Below, in pieces: positions 1 through 8,432 of a DNA stretch of 64,000 bases. The DNA is taken from positions 1-64,000 of the forward strand of contig CAAFXO010000038.1 in NCBI GenBank assembly GCA_900766975.1, given 5' to 3'. The translations under genes were made by a program, and so were the position numbers. The notes beneath the pieces were generated by a model, which was given only the letters and a program-made list of their open reading frames with translations, had not been told where the DNA came from and did no database searches. Position 1 is the stretch's first letter. Every line of letters begins with the position of its first letter. This DNA comes from Bacteroidales bacterium (GTDB taxonomy: Bacteria > Bacteroidota > Bacteroidia > Bacteroidales > Muribaculaceae).

Positions 1-55
1 ATCATATAAATCCCGCTGCCTGATGATTATTCAATTCTCATAACCCTAATAAACG

Positions 56-93
56 AGAGGGTGTACCAAAGTCTTAATTTTGATACACCCTCT
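56..93. terminator. Bidirectional hairpin overlapping the end of the DUF3575 gene
   Basis: Two 15-base arms (56-70 and 79-93) pair with one G-T wobble, followed on the plus side by a T-rich run. The stop codon of the minus-strand DUF3575 gene (74-76) lies in the loop. Nearly the same stem recurs after rpoC (46657-46692). Confidence 0.6.
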
Positions 94-1033
94 TTTCTTT
101 CGCTTTCTTGCCTATCCACCAGCGGAGGGTCAATTCTCCGCCATAGTAGCGCCAGTAGCGATGCCGCTCTTTGTTGCGCCACCATGCATATACCCAGTCG
201 CCGCAGATGCTGAGCTGCTTGCCAAGGTAAAATTCGATACCAAGGTTGGGAAGCGCTGCCGCATCATAGAGCATATTGGTATGTATATCCATATAGAAGG
301 GCTTCTTGGGGTCGATGATAGGTTCACATTCCGGTACGTCGAGCGCCAAGGGCATCCCTGTCGGCTCTGCCGCCAATTCCGGCTGATATGCCCGCAAGGG
401 TGCCTTGCGGAGTCCCTCGAATTTGGGATTGGGCACTTTCTCATACCATAACTTCACCTCCGACCGACGCAATCTCGGAAAGAGATGCTTGTACATATAG
501 TTGTAGGGGCGTGCCCCACGAAGTCTCTTCAACTTCACCACCGGGTCTGTACCCTCTTTGGTCAGCCCGCCATAGTCGATGATTTCGCGGATCAGCGCCA
601 GCGCCTCGTCGCGATAGGGCACTTTATCATCGGCGGCTACCAGGGCATAGAGCCCGTTCCAGTCGCGTCCCAAGAATTCGTGCACCATCTCGGGCGCTGA
701 GATCTCGCTCAACCCCTTGATGCGGTTGAAGAGTGCCGCCGCACGCTGCTCGGAGAGCCAGCGATTGAACTTCACGCTACCCTCCGGCGATGCCGCACCG
801 ACCACCGTCACCTTCATAAGGCGAAGTGCCATCGAGTCGCGCTTCGACAGTTTCAAGCTGTCGGAGATCCGGGCTAATGCTTCGCTATTACTCTCAAACT
901 TCGGATCGACATCGACTTTACTCTGGCGGAATTTGATCTCCACCGAGTCGCGTATCTCCTCCTTGGCTGCTACGTAGAGCGCCGAGACAGACAGTAATAG
1001 CATTGTAACGATATGTCTAAGACTACGTTTCAA
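74..1033 (-). CDS. DUF3575 / OmpA-like envelope protein, apparently C-terminally short
   Basis: 319 residues. A signal peptide (about 1-23, cut after VAA) is followed by an OmpA-like module with VVGAASPEG at 77-85 and the LSEQRA stretch near 93-98, typical of peptidoglycan-facing OmpA-like domains. Residues 246-319 match the start of DUF3575 (NMLYDAAALPNLGIEFYLGK, then YAWWRN and RYWRYYGG). DUF3575 proteins of Bacteroidales normally continue for about another 100 residues of beta-barrel. Here the frame stops after KKAKEKRVYQN, inside a terminator-like hairpin. I infer a truncated or minimised outer-membrane protein; relatives often lie near fimbrillin genes, but none is visible here. The family call is good; whether the protein is functional is open. 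Confidence 0.75.
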   Translation of the reverse strand: MKRSLRHIVTMLLLSVSALYVAAKEEIRDSVEIKFRQSKVDVDPKFESNSEALARISDSLKLSKRDSMALRLMKVTVVGAASPEGSVKFNRWLSEQRAAALFNRIKGLSEISAPEMVHEFLGRDWNGLYALVAADDKVPYRDEALALIREIIDYGGLTKEGTDPVVKLKRLRGARPYNYMYKHLFPRLRRSEVKLWYEKVPNPKFEGLRKAPLRAYQPELAAEPTGMPLALDVPECEPIIDPKKPFYMDIHTNMLYDAAALPNLGIEFYLGKQLSICGDWVYAWWRNKERHRYWRYYGGELTLRWWIGKKAKEKRVYQN

Positions 1034-1754
1034 AACTATACGTTTTTTCAGGTTATGTTGTTCGTTTTTTTAGAGGTGCCGAGCGGCGAGCAGGTTTTTC
1101 GGTCAGTAGATCGTATTTGCAGGTTGCGGTCAGGTGATCGATATGTTGTAGATTTCGGTTGGTCGATCGATGTGAAAATTCTTATGATGTCATCGATATG
1201 GATTAGCATGCCTTGCGACCCTCTAAAATTTCACTTTTTAGAGAAAAAGTTCGCAAATTTACAAAAATGATTTTAAAAATTACCCCCCCCGATTTTTTAA
1301 CACTAATTTAACTCAAGTGTTAAAAAGTATTTACAATAAATTTTGGCAAAGATAGGCAAAATATAGCCTAATGATGATATAAAACAGGTCGGCAAGATAC
1401 CGATATTGCCCCTGCTATTTATTATAGTGTGATAAAAATGTCGTAAAAATATCGGATTTGAAATGCGACATAAAGAGAATGTTACTAAAAATTTATAATA
1501 TTATTTTGTTATTGACCTTATTTTTCGTCGTGGATAATTTTTCTGTTCTTTTTGCCTAAGTCATCTCTTTAGCATGAATGAGACTTTGAAATAAAAAAAT
1601 GCTTGCCTGTGATGTAACATTTTGGCGATTGGTGTGTCTTATAGATAGATGATGATAATTTCGGAGTCCGGTCCTTCTGTTATGATCATCGAAAAAATTC
1701 AATCATCGCGCGATTGAGATAACCAACATACTAACCCTCTAAAACATTATTGTC
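1034..1754. other. 720-bp AT-rich intergenic region between divergent genes
   Basis: No convincing gene on either strand. It holds an imperfect repeat cluster (1100-1174), a run of eight C (about 1284-1291), a weak inverted repeat (ATGTCG 1438-1443 with CGACAT 1466-1471) and isolated CAAAnnTA sequences (1254-1261, 1347-1354), which read as minus-strand -7 elements but have no well-spaced -33. Promoters for both flanking genes must lie here, but I cannot place them firmly. Confidence 0.5.
1100..1174. repeat. Three imperfect direct repeats upstream of the DUF3575 gene
   Basis: Copies begin at 1100 (CGGTCAGTAGATCGTAT), 1127 (CGGTCAGGTGATCGATAT) and 1156 (CGGTTGGTCGATCGATG). Starts are 27 and 29 bp apart. 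The position, 70-140 bp upstream of the minus-strand start, suits an operator, but no regulator is known. Confidence 0.4.
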
Positions 1755-2183
1755 ATGAAGGCTTTTTTTAAACTCCGCATTATTTCGTTGGCTATCCTTG
1801 CAACGCTCTGTTGCTCTCAGATGATGGCCGGTCAGCATCACAACGCTCCCCAACCCGTCTGCTCGGGCGATTGCTCTCATTGTCGTCACAATTCTTGCCT
1901 CAAGGCTGAGCGTGAGCATCGTCTCTCGATTCTCCTCTCTTACCTTGACAATCACAAAGATATCTCCGCCAAGAAGTATGCCAAACTCACCAAGATCTCG
2001 GAGAGGGCGGCTCGCACCGAATTGGATGCTTTCGCCTCCAACCGCAACATCCCCGTGCAAGTGGCGTTCAAGAAAAACAAAAGAGTGTATGTAAGAGCCT
2101 CATCCTGCTGCGCTCCCCGCCACGATCATCCCAAAAAGCATGATCAGCATAAAAAACACAACAAACGCCAACCTCGCAGATAA
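1755..2183 (+). CDS. Small exported protein with helix-turn-helix-like core and Cys/His-rich ends
   Basis: 142 residues; I do not recognise a named family. Residues 1-25 form a good signal peptide (hydrophobic 8-20, cleavage after MMA). A cysteine cluster follows (C36, C40, C43, C48, with H42 and H45). Residues 53-113 resemble a winged helix-turn-helix: ILLSYLDNH, then a helix pair around KYAKLTKISERAARTEL, then a VYVRA strand. The tail (118-142) has CC and is full of His and Lys. A DNA-binding-like fold behind a signal peptide is odd; a metal-binding periplasmic role is equally possible. It stands alone and is followed by its own terminator. Confidence 0.6.
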   Translation: MKAFFKLRIISLAILATLCCSQMMAGQHHNAPQPVCSGDCSHCRHNSCLKAEREHRLSILLSYLDNHKDISAKKYAKLTKISERAARTELDAFASNRNIPVQVAFKKNKRVYVRASSCCAPRHDHPKKHDQHKKHNKRQPRR

Positions 2184-2244
2184 CCAAAAAGATACCCGTC
2201 TTGGTTCTGTGAGCGAGCTTTAGCTCGCCTTCCAAAGCAAAAAA

Positions 2245-2277
2245 AGAGGTGTGACCGAAAGGCTCTCACCTCTTTTT
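2245..2277 (+). terminator. Rho-independent terminator
   Basis: AGAGGTG pairs with CACCTCT around a short loop (2245-2273), flanked by an A-run and a T-run (2271-2277). It ends the small exported-protein gene and lies just upstream of the repeat array. A second small hairpin (GCGAGC/GCTCGC, 2213-2228) precedes it. Confidence 0.75.
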
Positions 2278-2295
2278 TACACCCCCCCTCCTCCG

Positions 2296-2444
2296 ATTCG
2301 TTGGAAAAATTGTAGCCATTGTAGCATCTTTCCCTTGAAAAAGTGTAACGAATGTAGGATTATTCCCTTGAAAAAGTGTAGAGCACCTCAATTATTCGTT
2401 GGAAAAAATGTGGCAAAATTTGGTTTTTCCCTTGAAAAAGTGTA
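2296..2444 (+). repeat. Array of five 19-bp direct repeats, 32-33 bp period, before COG1373 ATPase gene
   Basis: Consensus WTTCSYTKGAAAAANTGTA. Copies: 2296-2314, 2329-2347, 2362-2380, 2394-2412, 2426-2444. The GAAAAA core starts at 2304, 2337, 2370, 2402 and 2434, so steps are 33, 33, 32 and 32. The 13-14 bp between copies are unrelated. The last copy fills the space between the -33 and -7 elements of the promoter. The period equals about three helical turns, which would put every copy on the same DNA face. Confidence 0.85.
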
Positions 2445-2450
2445 ATTTTG
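2419..2450 (+). promoter_or_regulatory. Promoter of the COG1373 ATPase gene
   Basis: TTTG (2419-2422), 20-bp spacer, TAATTTTG (2443-2450): a textbook Bacteroidota promoter. It predicts a leader of about 17 nt before the ATG at 2474. Repeat copy 5 overlaps the spacer and the -7 element. Confidence 0.75.
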
Positions 2451-2473
2451 TCGTGTCGTAATTCGATTGTAAT

Positions 2474-3880
2474 ATGCTTAAACGTAAAATAGAGAGCACG
2501 TTAGCTCAATGGAAAGATACTCCTCGCAGAAAACCGATTGTGATCAAGGGTATCCGTCAGTGCGGTAAAACTTTTATCGTGCGCAAGTTCGCTGAAGATA
2601 ATTACGAGAATGTAGTATATATTAATTTCATTCTCGATCCTGATAAGAGGGTCGCTTTTGCCGGAAGTAAGGATGTAGATACTATTATTCTTACTCTTTC
2701 TGCTATGATGACAAATTGCCGTTTTGTCGCCGACAAGACTTGCATTATTCTTGATGAGATTCAGGAGTGTAAGGAGGCGAGGACTGCTCTGAAAGCTTTT
2801 TATATCGATGGCAGATTCGATGTTATTGCCACCGGTTCGCTCTTGGGAGTCAAAGGATATGGGTCAAAAGAGGATTCCAAATCAGATTGTGTCCCTCATA
2901 ATGTAGCAGTAGATTCGATCCCTGTCGGATATGAAACAATTGTTGAGATGCACCCTTTGGACTTTGAGGAGTTCCTCTGGGCTAATGGCATAAATGATGC
3001 TGTAATCGATCATGTCAAGGAGTGTTTTGCCGATGAAGTGCCGGTGGCAGCCGGTATTCACAAGGTGATGATGGATCTTCTTTATCGTTATGTCATCGTG
3101 GGTGGATTGCCTGATGTGGTGAATTGCTATTTGGAAACCAAGAATGTCGAACTTATCTATAAGTTGCAACGCGATCTTATTGCCGATTACCAAGAGGATA
3201 TGGTAAAGTATGCTTCCGACTCCGACAAGCCTCATATCAGAGAGTGTTTCAATTCTATCCCCAAGCAGTTGGCTAAGGAAAATAAAAAGTTCCAATATTC
3301 GGTAGTCAAGAAGGGTGGTAGGGCTTCTGTATATGCCGGCAGTATTCAGTGGTTCGAAGATGCCGGAATTGTCAATAGATGCTATAATACTCAGATCCCT
3401 CAGTTGCCTTTTGAGGGAAATGCCATAATGGAGTGTTTCAAATTATACACTGCCGATATCGGCATATTGATGGGTATGCTTAATTTCGGAACTCAAATCG
3501 ATATCCTCCAGGGAAATTTGCTCGGTTATAAGGGAGCTATCTTCGAAAATCTTATGGCGGATTTCCTCTGTAAGTCTGGCCAAAAGTTGTATTATTTTCA
3601 GAAGGATTCCGGTCTGGAAACTGATTTTTTAATCCGTTTTAAGGGTGAGTGTGTCGTTGTCGAAGTCAAGGCTAAGACAGGTAAAACCAAAAGCCTATCG
3701 ACAATTCTCAAGAATAAGTCGGTATATAATGTCAATAGTGCTTTCAAACTTGGCCAATATAATGTCGGTCGCGAAGGTGAAGTCCTTACTTTGCCACTTT
3801 ATATGGGCTTCTTGATCAAGGATAAGTTGGCTGACAGCATTATCCCGGATATAGACATCTCGATACTCGATACGCATTAG
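2474..3880 (+). CDS. COG1373-type ATPase with DUF4143 (AAA_14 plus PD-(D/E)XK-like domain)
   Basis: 468 residues. The P-loop is GIRQCGKT (26-33), the Walker B region CIILDEIQE lies in the N-terminal third, and the ATGSLLG sensor-like motif follows. The C-terminal DUF4143 part ends with a nuclease-like D...ExK arrangement (ETDFLI then VVVEVKAKTG). COG1373 proteins are widespread multicopy ATPases of unknown physiological role; some are suspected of defence or DNA-linked functions. The gene is visibly more AT-rich than the GH97 gene next to it. It has its own promoter inside a 33-bp-period repeat array and ends on a GAACGCGCTCT element. Intact. Confidence 0.85.
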   Translation: MLKRKIESTLAQWKDTPRRKPIVIKGIRQCGKTFIVRKFAEDNYENVVYINFILDPDKRVAFAGSKDVDTIILTLSAMMTNCRFVADKTCIILDEIQECKEARTALKAFYIDGRFDVIATGSLLGVKGYGSKEDSKSDCVPHNVAVDSIPVGYETIVEMHPLDFEEFLWANGINDAVIDHVKECFADEVPVAAGIHKVMMDLLYRYVIVGGLPDVVNCYLETKNVELIYKLQRDLIADYQEDMVKYASDSDKPHIRECFNSIPKQLAKENKKFQYSVVKKGGRASVYAGSIQWFEDAGIVNRCYNTQIPQLPFEGNAIMECFKLYTADIGILMGMLNFGTQIDILQGNLLGYKGAIFENLMADFLCKSGQKLYYFQKDSGLETDFLIRFKGECVVVEVKAKTGKTKSLSTILKNKSVYNVNSAFKLGQYNVGREGEVLTLPLYMGFLIKDKLADSIIPDIDISILDTH

Positions 3881-3909
3881 AACGAACTCTCTTGGGAACG
3901 CGCTCTTAA
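3880..3909 (+). repeat. GAACGCGCTCTWA element, double copy
   Basis: A degenerate copy GAACGAACTCT (3880-3890) is followed by GGAACGCGCTCTTAA (3895-3909). The first base is the last base of the ATPase stop codon. Confidence 0.65.
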
Positions 3910-3922
3910 TCTCTTGAATATT

Positions 3923-3954
3923 TTTGGTTGCTTGGCTTTTTTGAGTTATCTTTG
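3923..3954 (+). promoter_or_regulatory. Promoter of the GH97 gene
   Basis: TTTG (3923-3926), 20-bp spacer, TATCTTTG (3947-3954). The leader would be about 25 nt, which supports the ATG at 3984. Confidence 0.7.
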
Positions 3955-3983
3955 TATCGTGTTAACCATCAATCCAATCACCT

Positions 3984-6146
3984 ATGCCTACCAAGTTCTT
4001 CTCCGGCGCTCTGTCGCTTATTTCCATCACATCTCTCCTTTCTCTCTCCTCTCTCGTCTCTCTCCTGTCTCTCTCCTCGTTTTCCGCATCGGCGGCTAAC
4101 TCCATCTCTTCGCCCAATGGCGACATCAAACTCGTGTTCAAACTCGACGATAGCGGCACTCCTCTCTATTCCATCTCTTATAAGGAGAATACTCTCGTCG
4201 CTGACTCCAAACTCGGCCTCGTCGGCACAGAAGCGGAGTTCATCTCCGGTTTTTCGATCGCTTCGGTCGATACCACTTCTTCCGATACTTCCTGGACCCC
4301 CGTCTGGGGCGAGTATGCCTCGGTTCGAGATAACCATCGCGAGCTGGCTGTCAACCTCGTGGCTTCCAGCCCCGAACGACTCCTCACCATCCGATTCCGC
4401 CTCTTCGATGATGGAGTAGGCTTCAGATATGAACTCCCTCTTCAAGATAAAGTGAATTATCTTACACTTATGGCGGAGAAAACGGAGTTCCGCTTCTGCG
4501 ATGACCATACCCTCTTCTGCATCCCCGGAGATTATGACACCGATGAGTATCTCTGGTCGGAGACTTCGTTCTCTTCGCTCCCCGAGGCTCTCGCCTCTTA
4601 TGCCGGGCATAGCGAGGCACAACGTGCCGGTGGTAATACCATCCAGACTCCCCTCCTCCTCAAGACCAAGGATCATGTCTATGTCAACCTCCATGAGGCG
4701 GCTCTCGTCGGTTATCCGGCGATGCTCTTAGATACCAACCCCGCCGAGTATACACTCACATCTCACCTCGTGCCCGACCGCCTCGGCGTCGCCGGATATC
4801 TCCAGCTCCCTTTCTCCACCCCATGGCGCACACTCATCATCAGCGATGATGCCCGCGATATCCTCGCCTCTCAACTCATCTATAACCTCAACGAACCTTG
4901 CGCTTTCGATGATACCTCCTGGATCCGTCCGATGAAGTTCGTCGGAGTATGGTGGGAGATGTTCGTCGGTCACAAGAAAACTTGGGCATACTCCGACGAT
5001 TACCGAGCCAAACCCGGTATCACAGACTACGACAAACTGACCCCCAACGGCCGTCATCCCGCCAACACTGCCAATGTGCTGAAGTATGTCGATTTCGCTG
5101 CCGATCATAATATCGACGCCGTACTCGTCGAGGGGTGGAATCAAGGTTGGGAGGATTGGTGCTCTTATCGCAAGAACCGCCAGTTCCTCTTCGATGCCCC
5201 CTACCCCGATTTCGATGTCGATTCAATCCAACGATATGCCCGAAGCCGTGGCGTCAAGATCATCATGCACCATGAGACTGCCGCCAATGCTGCCGATTAT
5301 GAGCGCCAACTTGACCGTGCTTTCGCCTATATGAATGATCATGGATATGATGCTGTCAAGACCGGTTATGTCGGTGCTATCATCCCCCGCAGCGAGCACC
5401 ATACTTCGCAATGGATGGTGGACCATGTGCTCTATGTCGCCGATCAGGCTGCTCGCCATCATATCATGGTCGATAGCCACGAGGCTCCTCGCCCCACCGG
5501 CCTCTGCCGCACCTATCCCAACTGGGTGGCGCAAGAGTCTGCTCGCGGTGGCGAGTTCGAGTCGATGGGCGGAAATCCCCCTTCGCATACTTGCATCCTC
5601 CCCTTCACACGCCTCAAGGGTGGCCCAATGGATTATACTCCCGGTCTCTTCGAAACGAGACTCAGCTATTATGGCGAAGGCAAAACAGACCAGGCCGGAA
5701 CCACCATCGCTCGCCAACTTGCCCTATACCTCACCATGCCCTCTCCCCTGCAGATGGCATGCGACCTCCCCGAAAATTATCTCCGCTTCCCCGATGCCTT
5801 CAAGTTTATCGAAGATGTCCCCGTAGACTGGAAAGACTCAAAATATCTCGAAGCCGAACCGGCACGTTATATCACCGTGGCGCGTCTTGACAAGAACTCC
5901 GACGATTGGTATGTAGGCGCCATCACTGACCATAATGCCCGCACCGCCACAATCGATCTCTCCTTCCTGCCTGTCGGCGTCAAGTATGAAGCCACCATCT
6001 ATGAGGATGCTCCCGAAGCCGACTGGAAAGAGAATCCACAAGCCTATCGTATCCGCAAAGTGAAGGTGACTTCACGCACCCGCCTGCGCCAACACCTCGC
6101 CCCAGGCGGAGGCTGCGCCATCCGCATCACCCCCATCACCAAGTAA
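3984..6146 (+). CDS. Glycoside hydrolase family 97 (SusB-like alpha-glucosidase)
   Basis: 720 residues, full length for GH97. A signal peptide with a long Ser/Leu-rich hydrophobic segment (about 5-38) sends it to the periplasm. The N-terminal beta-sandwich, TIM barrel (about 300-600) and C-terminal domain are all present. Three glutamates known from inverting GH97 enzymes are kept: E431 in HHETA, E500 in DSHEAPRPTG and E524 in GGEFES, so an inverting alpha-glucosidase is more likely than the retaining alpha-galactosidase branch. It would cleave glucose from alpha-glucan oligosaccharides. No SusC/SusD pair is near, so it is an orphan rather than part of a utilisation locus. Own promoter at 3923-3954. 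Confidence 0.92.
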   Translation: MPTKFFSGALSLISITSLLSLSSLVSLLSLSSFSASAANSISSPNGDIKLVFKLDDSGTPLYSISYKENTLVADSKLGLVGTEAEFISGFSIASVDTTSSDTSWTPVWGEYASVRDNHRELAVNLVASSPERLLTIRFRLFDDGVGFRYELPLQDKVNYLTLMAEKTEFRFCDDHTLFCIPGDYDTDEYLWSETSFSSLPEALASYAGHSEAQRAGGNTIQTPLLLKTKDHVYVNLHEAALVGYPAMLLDTNPAEYTLTSHLVPDRLGVAGYLQLPFSTPWRTLIISDDARDILASQLIYNLNEPCAFDDTSWIRPMKFVGVWWEMFVGHKKTWAYSDDYRAKPGITDYDKLTPNGRHPANTANVLKYVDFAADHNIDAVLVEGWNQGWEDWCSYRKNRQFLFDAPYPDFDVDSIQRYARSRGVKIIMHHETAANAADYERQLDRAFAYMNDHGYDAVKTGYVGAIIPRSEHHTSQWMVDHVLYVADQAARHHIMVDSHEAPRPTGLCRTYPNWVAQESARGGEFESMGGNPPSHTCILPFTRLKGGPMDYTPGLFETRLSYYGEGKTDQAGTTIARQLALYLTMPSPLQMACDLPENYLRFPDAFKFIEDVPVDWKDSKYLEAEPARYITVARLDKNSDDWYVGAITDHNARTATIDLSFLPVGVKYEATIYEDAPEADWKENPQAYRIRKVKVTSRTRLRQHLAPGGGCAIRITPITK

Positions 6147-6154
6147 GAGCACTA

Positions 6155-6185
6155 TAAGAGCGCGTTCCAATGAATGCGCTGTTAG
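6155..6185. repeat. GAACGCGCTCTWA element as an inverted pair
   Basis: A reverse copy (TAAGAGCGCGTTCC, 6155-6168) is followed after three bases by a forward degenerate copy (GAATGCGCTGTTAG, 6172-6185). The two halves can form a hairpin, with one G-G mismatch and one wobble, between the GH97 stop and the next gene. Confidence 0.55.
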
Positions 6186-6208
6186 GTTGATATTTTTTTT
6201 CGTTTGTC

Positions 6209-7162
6209 ATGAAGTTGATTCGTTTTATTAAGGAGTGGACTCTGGTCATCTCGATCTTGGTCGGAGTGTTGGCTTATTTCGTATATATCGCCATCCCTTT
6301 CCCTCCGGCTGTCCACCATTTCGCCAATCAGGCTGTGAGCATAGTTCAGCCTCTCCTTCTCTTCTGCATGCTCTTCCTCACTTATTGCCGCATTAATCCC
6401 CACGATCTCCGTCTCTGTCGCTGGCATCTTTGGGTTCTCGCACTCCAAGCCGGGTTCTTTATCGCTCTCGCCATAATCTTGATATTCCTCCCTGCCGGTG
6501 ATCTCCGAATCATCCTCGAGGGTGCAATGCTTTGCCTGATTTGCCCTACTGCCACTGCCGGTGCCGTGATCACCGGACGTCTCGGCGGCAATATCAATAA
6601 TATCACCACCTATACCATCTTGATCAATATCCTGGTCTCGATCCTGATTCCTACGTTCGTGCCTTTCGTTCACCCCAATCCCGAATTGGGTTTCGTCAAT
6701 TCCTCTCTACTGATCCTCGGTAAGGTGTTCCCCCTCTTGCTCCTCCCGCTGATCTCGGCTTTCCTCTTGCGGTTCATATCCCCCTCTCTTACCGAAAAAT
6801 TTGCCAAGCGCTCTGACCTCTCTTTCTATCTCTGGGCTGTAGCTCTCGCCCTGGCGATTACCGTCACTACTCGCAGCATCATGCATGCCGACCTCAAACT
6901 CTCCACCGAGCTCTGGCTCGTCGTCGTCTCTCTCATTAGTTGCGCCCTGCAGTTTTGGCTCGGAAGAAAGATCGGCGACCGCTACAACGACACCATAACC
7001 GCCGGTCAAGCATTCGGCCAAAAGAACACCGTACTCGCCATCTGGATGGGATACACCTTCTTCACCCCCATCACTTCGATAGTCGGTGGCTTCTACAGCA
7101 TCTGGCACAACATAGTGAACTCATACCAACTATACCGCCACGAACACACCCATCCCCGCTAA
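6209..7162 (+). CDS. Bile acid:sodium symporter (BASS) family membrane protein
   Basis: 317 residues with about nine or ten hydrophobic segments spread over the whole length and no signal peptide. The segment CLICPTATAGAVITGRLGG (near 110-130) and the glutamine-containing ITAGQAFGQKN region (about 260-270) resemble the substrate/sodium crossover region of BASS/SBF transporters. In Bacteroidales such proteins are annotated as transporters with unknown substrate, and I cannot say more. It follows the GH97 gene by 62 bp with an inverted repeat element between them, so joint transcription is uncertain. A new promoter follows at 7180. Confidence 0.7.
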   Translation: MKLIRFIKEWTLVISILVGVLAYFVYIAIPFPPAVHHFANQAVSIVQPLLLFCMLFLTYCRINPHDLRLCRWHLWVLALQAGFFIALAIILIFLPAGDLRIILEGAMLCLICPTATAGAVITGRLGGNINNITTYTILINILVSILIPTFVPFVHPNPELGFVNSSLLILGKVFPLLLLPLISAFLLRFISPSLTEKFAKRSDLSFYLWAVALALAITVTTRSIMHADLKLSTELWLVVVSLISCALQFWLGRKIGDRYNDTITAGQAFGQKNTVLAIWMGYTFFTPITSIVGGFYSIWHNIVNSYQLYRHEHTHPR

Positions 7163-7179
7163 TTTATATAGTGGTAAGA

Positions 7180-7211
7180 GTTGCTTTTTTCGTTTTATTT
7201 GTCTAAATTTG
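7180..7211 (+). promoter_or_regulatory. Promoter of trpS
   Basis: GTTG (7180-7183), 20-bp spacer, TAAATTTG (7204-7211). Predicted leader about 65 nt. Confidence 0.65.
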
Positions 7212-7283
7212 TATCTTGATGCGTTTGCATCTCTATTCTCTCCTGTTTATTAGTCTTTTACAACGATTTTATACATTCTACCT

Positions 7284-8387
7284 ATGGCTGAAGTCAATAA
7301 CAACACCTCTCTCGCTTCCAATAAAAAGAAAGTTGTGCTTAGCGGCATACGTGCCACCGGCAATCTCCATCTTGGCAATTATTTCGGCGCACTCTCCAAG
7401 TTCGTCAGAATGCAAGATGACTATGATTGCCGCTATTTCGTCGCTGACCTCCACGCTCTTACAACTCACCCCGATCCTACCATGCTCCACGAGAATGTGA
7501 AGCAGATCCTCGCTGAGTACCTCGCCGCAGGCCTCGACCCCGAAAAGAATATTATTTATGTCCAAAGTGATATACCCGAAATCTCCGAACTTTACCTCCT
7601 GATGAATATGCATGTCGGCATCGGTGAACTAATGCGCACAGCCTCTTTCAAGGATAAAGCTCGCAAGGCGCTCGGCATCTCCGCCCCTGACAATGACAAC
7701 GATGAGGAGGGTATCGAACGCCAGATCATCGGCAACCAAACCAACCAGCGCGTCAACGCCGGCCTCCTCACTTATCCTACGCTCATGGCTGTCGATATCC
7801 TTATACATCACGCCGACCTCGTGCCCGTAGGTAAGGACCAGGAACAGCACCTCGAACTTACGCGCCGCTTCGCCCGCCGTTTCAATTCTTTCTACAAAAC
7901 TCAATATTTCGGCGAACCGGTCAATTTCAATTTCGGGTCTCAGGCTGTCAAAGTCCCCGGTCTCGATGGTTCCGGCAAGATGGGCAAGAGCGAGGGTAAT
8001 TGCATATACCTGATCGATGATGAGAAAACCCTCCGCAAGAAGGTGATGCGCGCCGTCACCGACGAAGGCCCCAAGGTGCCCAACCAGGAAGTCAGCGAAC
8101 CGATCCGCAACCTCTTCACTCTTATGGAGCTCGTCTCTACACCCGACACTCTCGAACATTTCAAGCAGGCTTACGCAGACTGCTCCATAAGATATGGCGA
8201 CCTCAAAAAGCAACTCGCCGAGGATATCCTCAAGGTTACTCTCCCCATCCGCGAGCGTATCCTCGATATCCGCGATAATGAGGAATACCTCTCCAAGGTG
8301 GTGAGAAATGGCGCCGATCGTGCACGCGAAGTCGCTGCAAAGACACTCGCCGATGTCCGCCGTATCATGGGTATTCGCAAGTTCTAA
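7284..8387 (+). CDS. trpS: Tryptophan--tRNA ligase
   Basis: 367 residues. Class I synthetase signatures are clear: the HIGH-type motif in GNLHLGNYFGAL (26-37) and the KMSKS-type motif KMGKS (232-236). YFVADLHALT matches the ATP/Trp pocket strand of TrpRS. It charges tRNA-Trp in the cytoplasm; its substrate tRNA is encoded further on at 35036-35108. Start at 7284 follows a good promoter. The C-terminal helices (DVRRIMG) are complete. The next gene begins 45 bp later and may be co-transcribed. Confidence 0.96.
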   Translation: MAEVNNNTSLASNKKKVVLSGIRATGNLHLGNYFGALSKFVRMQDDYDCRYFVADLHALTTHPDPTMLHENVKQILAEYLAAGLDPEKNIIYVQSDIPEISELYLLMNMHVGIGELMRTASFKDKARKALGISAPDNDNDEEGIERQIIGNQTNQRVNAGLLTYPTLMAVDILIHHADLVPVGKDQEQHLELTRRFARRFNSFYKTQYFGEPVNFNFGSQAVKVPGLDGSGKMGKSEGNCIYLIDDEKTLRKKVMRAVTDEGPKVPNQEVSEPIRNLFTLMELVSTPDTLEHFKQAYADCSIRYGDLKKQLAEDILKVTLPIRERILDIRDNEEYLSKVVRNGADRAREVAAKTLADVRRIMGIRKF

Positions 8388-8432
8388 TTACGCTGAATTA
8401 TTCTCTTTTACAAGCTCTAACAGCGCTGCCTG

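Noticed and set aside
2296..2444. Possible small CRISPR array
   Set aside because: Copies are imperfect, only 19 bp, with 13-14 bp between them, and the last overlaps a promoter. No cas gene is in the window. Operator-type repeats fit better.
2251..2445. 64-codon frame upstream of the first COG1373 gene
   Set aside because: It reads through the terminator and the repeat array; the repeats, not the protein, are the pattern.
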